From Synechococcales cyanobacterium PMM_0073 (GTDB taxonomy: Bacteria > Cyanobacteriota > Cyanobacteriia > Elainellales > Elainellaceae): a DNA stretch of 9,876 nucleotides. This document shows, piece after piece, positions 6,675-9,876 of this stretch. The notes below the pieces were generated by a model. That model saw nothing but the letters and a program-made list of their open reading frames with translations. It was not told where the DNA came from and did no database searches. Numbering within the stretch: the stretch's first letter is position 1; the number at the start of each line of letters is the position of its first letter. The translations under genes and the position numbers were made by a program. The stretch spans positions 1 through 9,876 of the forward strand of contig CASBQH010000194.1 of the NCBI GenBank assembly GCA_949127695.1, written 5' to 3'.

Positions 6675-8924
6675 TCAACCGCCACCTCGCAGAATCAGGT
6701 AGACCGCCAGCAGTACCGCCGCCGCTGCCAAAACTGTTGAGCCAATCGGGTGATGGCTCAGCAGACTGCGCCCCGACTGAATCTGGATTCTCTCTAGATC
6801 AATCCAGGGCGTTGCGCCGCGCCGAAACCAGCCCGTGACCGTCACCATTCGCCCGATTAGCTCAGTCGGGCGCTGCTGTTTGGGAAATAGATCGCTCAGC
6901 CAGCCTAGCTGACTCGTATAGTGCAGCCGAATGAGGCCAGTGGGAGTTTGCAGCATCAGGTCGCGGTAGAGCCAGTTTTGTAGACCTGCTTGCCCCACCA
7001 GCTTGCCCTGAATCTGCATAGGCAGGCTGTCGAGCGGCAGGCGTTGGGGATCGCTCAAAAGCTGCGGCAGATTAAAATCCACCAAATTGGCGCGTTTGAT
7101 ATCTGGATAAAAGGCATTGATGCGGAGAAATAGACCGATGCCAAAGCCCAGCAGACAGCAAGCCCAAAATACCGACTGGTCGGTGGCAAGCCAGGACAGC
7201 TCAAACCAGCGTAGTTGGGTCGCAATCTGACCTGCCGCCCAGAGCAACAGCGCCGAGAATGCCCCAAACAAAATGCCAAAGAACGGCGCGCCCTGAAGTA
7301 AAAGTCGGCGGGTAGGTTTTGCCCGACTGGGCTTGCTCAGCTCAACTTCAGGCGGCAAGCGCCACTGCTGGGCATACTGCATCAGCAGCGCCAGCCGTTC
7401 CCCCAGCGGCGGATGGCTGTTGTTGAGCTGGAGCCAGCGGCGGTAAGGACTGTGGCAGTCCCAGTTAAATAGCGCCGCATCGCCCCGATAGATACCGCTG
7501 GCCAAGCTGCTGCGATAGCCAACTGGCGCGAGCGATTCAAAGCTTTCTAGCAGTGGCTCAGTCTGCTGCTGCATTTGCTGAGCTGTACCAGCGGCGACTT
7601 TCAAAAGCGCCCTTGTGAGTCCGTTGGGGTTGCCCGTCAGGTCAGTGGCCAAGCGGTCGCTGTAGTAGAGCCGCACCCGCGAGAGCCAGAGTCCCGGCAG
7701 GCGCAGGAGCCGAAACAGGCCATAGCCGATTGAGGAGGCAATTACAGCCAGCGTTTTAAAGATGGGATTGTTCCACCGATCGCCCCAGTTGGCCACCTGC
7801 CAGTAAACCAAATAGGGAATCTGGGCAATCAGCGTCATGGCCGAGAGCGCACCAAAATCCCAGTAGCGGATATGCGCCAGCTCGGCGGCAAACAGCGTCG
7901 CCGTCTCGTCGTCGTTGAGCTGATCGAGCAGTCCCTGGCTGACGGCAATCCGGGCGTGGCGTGGCAGATATCCATAGCTAAAGATAATCGGCGCGGCAGT
8001 GGGCAAGCGTCCCATATCAGGGACAGGGATGCTTTGCTGCTTGCAGACTCGCCGCAAGATCCGAGCGCTCTCTGGGCTGAGATTCTCCAGCTGCGAGAGT
8101 TTGAGCGACTGCAAGCCGTAGGCTCGCTGCAAGATCAACTGCATTAGCCAAGGTGAAGCCGATGCCAAAATTAGCAAGAGCAAGAGCAGCGGCAGGCCAA
8201 TTTCGGTGGGCAGAATAAAACGCAGCGTGCTGATGACATTACTGACAGCAATCGAAAACTCGTTCCAGAGGCCAAACGCCGAGCGCAGCAGGGTTTTACT
8301 GAGCCAAAACAGCAGCACCAGCGAACCTGCCTGCAACGCCCAAAGACCAGAAGCATCGACTGCCCCCAGCGAGTTCCATTTTTGAATGCGGCCAGCGTTG
8401 CGCCAGATGGTTTCTGAGTGAGTCGCCTCGACAGCAGCGACGTTAGCAGAAACCATCGCTGATTCTACGGGCTTACGAGTTCGCGGTTTAGGGCGACTCG
8501 CAGATCCGGGAGGCTTTGGATTTAGCGGCACAAATCCCGTTGTGTCATTGCTGCTAGGCGGCAGCTCAGATTCAGGCAGCTCAGATTCAGGCAACTCAGA
8601 TCCTGTTAGCTCGCCCAAAGTTTGCTTGGCCCAGCGCTGCACCTGCGGATTGGCGTGATCGCAAAGCGGCTGAGCCAGCAGCGCCGCCGCCTGCACCTGC
8701 TCAGTCCGCACGTAGGCTTTGATTAGCCCCATCTGCGCCTTGAGGCGAGTAGCTGCATCCAGGCTGGCTTCGCAGTCGCTCAGCTCGGCAATCGCCTTGG
8801 GGTAGTCTCGCTGCTTTAGAGCCGTTAAACCAGCTTGCAGCGAGACTTGGAGCTTGGCCTCATGCTTGGCCTCGGCCAGATCGAGCGAGGCTGATGCACC
8901 CAAAGAGTCAGAAAAATCAGTCAT
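6675..8924 (-). CDS. M48-like membrane protein, probably lacking peptidase activity
   Basis: A 749-residue multi-domain protein. Residues about 28-105 look like TPR-type helices. A proline- and charge-rich linker (109-155) includes three SELPE-like repeats. Hydrophobic segments at about 191-209 and 240-266 precede an M48 (HtpX/Oma1-like) domain of about 270-515. Later membrane segments are at about 545-567, 584-602 and 727-746, with a beta-rich, possibly OB-like domain (about 632-716) between the last two. The M48 fold is recognisable from the ELAHIRYWD helix, the TGNPNGL motif and NNSHPPLGER (501-510). The zinc site is degenerate: HEXXH reads AELAH (347-351), and the expected third ligand Glu in REYxAD is Leu419. 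Two of three ligands are therefore missing, so a non-catalytic or atypical role is likely. No Shine-Dalgarno sequence is seen before the ATG. It follows the PEP-CTERM gene by 49 bp and is probably co-transcribed. Confidence 0.88.
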   Translation of the reverse strand: MTDFSDSLGASASLDLAEAKHEAKLQVSLQAGLTALKQRDYPKAIAELSDCEASLDAATRLKAQMGLIKAYVRTEQVQAAALLAQPLCDHANPQVQRWAKQTLGELTGSELPESELPESELPPSSNDTTGFVPLNPKPPGSASRPKPRTRKPVESAMVSANVAAVEATHSETIWRNAGRIQKWNSLGAVDASGLWALQAGSLVLLFWLSKTLLRSAFGLWNEFSIAVSNVISTLRFILPTEIGLPLLLLLLILASASPWLMQLILQRAYGLQSLKLSQLENLSPESARILRRVCKQQSIPVPDMGRLPTAAPIIFSYGYLPRHARIAVSQGLLDQLNDDETATLFAAELAHIRYWDFGALSAMTLIAQIPYLVYWQVANWGDRWNNPIFKTLAVIASSIGYGLFRLLRLPGLWLSRVRLYYSDRLATDLTGNPNGLTRALLKVAAGTAQQMQQQTEPLLESFESLAPVGYRSSLASGIYRGDAALFNWDCHSPYRRWLQLNNSHPPLGERLALLMQYAQQWRLPPEVELSKPSRAKPTRRLLLQGAPFFGILFGAFSALLLWAAGQIATQLRWFELSWLATDQSVFWACCLLGFGIGLFLRINAFYPDIKRANLVDFNLPQLLSDPQRLPLDSLPMQIQGKLVGQAGLQNWLYRDLMLQTPTGLIRLHYTSQLGWLSDLFPKQQRPTELIGRMVTVTGWFRRGATPWIDLERIQIQSGRSLLSHHPIGSTVLAAAAVLLAVYLILRGGG
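8560..8604. repeat. Three 15-bp tandem repeats encoding SELPE
   Basis: The unit GGCAGCTCAGATTCA is repeated exactly at 8560-8574 and 8575-8589, and with three changes at 8590-8604. It encodes an acidic, proline-containing linker in the M48-like protein, between the TPR-like part and the first membrane segment. Unit number is likely to vary between strains. Confidence 0.85.
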
Positions 8925-8973
8925 ACCGCAGGAAGATGGGTTTTTACTGGGTAGAATGCCCCATCCGCCTATT

Positions 8974-9876
8974 TTATTCGCTCTGGCTCGTTAAGTTTTG
9001 TTTTTGGACGCGATAGACCCAGAACAGCAGCAGGGAAGCTAACAGCAGCAGTAGCCAGTCTGAGGGTTCGGGCGTGGCCGAAACGGCCAGCGGCGCGCTG
9101 GGCTGCGGCAATGCCTGATCCTCCACCTCGCGCTTAAAGCGATCTTCGTCTTGCTCAGCCTGCTTCAGCGCCTGCCGCTGCGCGTCGTTGACCAGCACCA
9201 GCATTGAGGAATAGGGCGAGACAATGCCGTACTGCTTCGTGATCGCATGAATTGTATCTAGCTCTTGCAGCTGATCAGGTTTGACATACTGGCTCAGATG
9301 CGTCACCCATTGGCGAGCGGCCAGCGGCTCGAAGCTGGAATCGGTTTTAGCACCAGCCAGCGGCTTTTGAGCCAAATACCAGGCATAGCCGTCCACCAGA
9401 TTCAGCCGCGTTGTGCCAGCGCCCAAACTGGGCTGTGTGCCGAGCCGCTGCATTACGGGCTGAAGCTCGGTAGATACGCCGCCACCGCTGTTTTGAATGG
9501 CTGCCAGAGTCGCGTCGTCATAGGCAGGTTGCAATTCGCCCAGATGCACCATCCAGAGCGGGGCAGGTATGGCCAGCGCGGCAGGTTGGTCAGCAGTCAG
9601 CTCGTAGCTCCCGGCATCAGTGAGCAGCAGCACTGCGTCGTAGGCGGTATTGCCGCGCAGGTTGAGGAACTGTTGCAGCATTTCGCTGGGGGCAATTGTG
9701 CCATAGAAACTGAGCTGAGGCTCGATCTGCTTCAGATTATCGAATCGACGAGGCTGGACTGGAACCGCCGCCGTCAGATAGAGATCGGCAGTATTTTGGA
9801 CGAGAATCTCAGACTTAAGCCACTGAAGGCTCTGCTGCACCTCTGAATCTTGCGCATTCATGCTGTATGAGCCATC
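8974..9876 (-). CDS. PEP-CTERM protein with VIT/VWA-like region (5' end outside window)
   Basis: The C-terminal part of a larger protein. The reading frame stays open from the ATG at 9861 to the window edge (preceding codons encode D-G-S-Y-S), so that ATG is probably internal. The visible 300 residues include a VWA-like strand and loop, AVLLLTDAG (76-84 counted from Met9861), and TKQYGIVSPYSSMLVLVND (208-226), which resembles the segment found in VIT/VWA proteins of the inter-alpha-trypsin-inhibitor type. The end is a PEP-CTERM signal: TPEPSDW (263-269), a hydrophobic stretch (269-283), then Arg and Lys. Such signals are processed by exosortases. The pattern best fits the cyanobacterial TIGR02921 family (large integral membrane PEP-CTERM proteins, function unknown), an assignment from memory. 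The M48-like gene follows after 49 bp on the same strand. Confidence 0.8.
   Translation of the reverse strand, partial: DGSYSMNAQDSEVQQSLQWLKSEILVQNTADLYLTAAVPVQPRRFDNLKQIEPQLSFYGTIAPSEMLQQFLNLRGNTAYDAVLLLTDAGSYELTADQPAALAIPAPLWMVHLGELQPAYDDATLAAIQNSGGGVSTELQPVMQRLGTQPSLGAGTTRLNLVDGYAWYLAQKPLAGAKTDSSFEPLAARQWVTHLSQYVKPDQLQELDTIHAITKQYGIVSPYSSMLVLVNDAQRQALKQAEQDEDRFKREVEDQALPQPSAPLAVSATPEPSDWLLLLLASLLLFWVYRVQKQNLTSQSE

Noticed and set aside
9265..9846. A 193-residue plus-strand open frame
   Set aside because: It is wholly antisense to the PEP-CTERM gene, whose motifs fix the minus strand as coding.
9859..9861. ATG as the true start of the PEP-CTERM protein
   Set aside because: The frame remains open to the window edge with coding-like sequence, and the family known for this C-terminus is much longer.
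1..9876. CRISPR array, tRNA, rRNA, transposase or prophage
   Set aside because: No regularly spaced repeats, cloverleaf-like segment, transposase motifs or phage genes were seen on either strand.

Overview
The window looks like chromosomal DNA of a cyanobacterium, probably a moderately GC-rich Leptolyngbya- or Oscillatoriales-like lineage (the lineage is inference). Pgi, MoaA and GuaA all read like cyanobacterial versions. There is one perfect HIP1 octamer (GCGATCGC), a Uma2/DUF820 gene, and a PEP-CTERM protein of a type I know from cyanobacteria. I see no rRNA, tRNA, CRISPR array, insertion sequence or phage gene, and nothing clearly horizontally acquired.

Layout. Bases 1-163 are non-coding and hold two adjacent hairpins and a 15-bp tandem repeat that runs into the end of pgi. 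The left half is a minus-strand run, in transcription order: a signal peptidase I with a lipobox (4842-4294), a Uma2-family PD-(D/E)XK protein (4253-3621), moaA (3578-2589), a small lipoprotein of unknown function (2429-1917) and pgi (1750-164). The first three are about 40 bp apart and could be one transcript. The lipoprotein gene and pgi each have a leader of about 160 bp and probably have their own promoters. A 195-bp divergent intergenic region (4843-5037) separates the signal peptidase gene from plus-strand guaA (5038-6645). guaA converges on a minus-strand pair: an M48-like membrane protein (8924-6675), preceded by the 3' part of a PEP-CTERM gene whose start lies beyond the right edge of the window.

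How the genes relate. pgi (central carbon metabolism), moaA (molybdenum cofactor) and guaA (GMP synthesis) are ordinary housekeeping genes with complete active-site motifs. They are not an obvious pathway cluster. The more unusual content concerns the cell envelope: a signal peptidase I that appears to be lipid-anchored, an M48-fold protein that has lost two of its three expected zinc ligands, and next to it a PEP-CTERM protein with a VIT/VWA-like C-terminal region. The last two are 49 bp apart on the same strand and may work together at a membrane; this is inference from position only.
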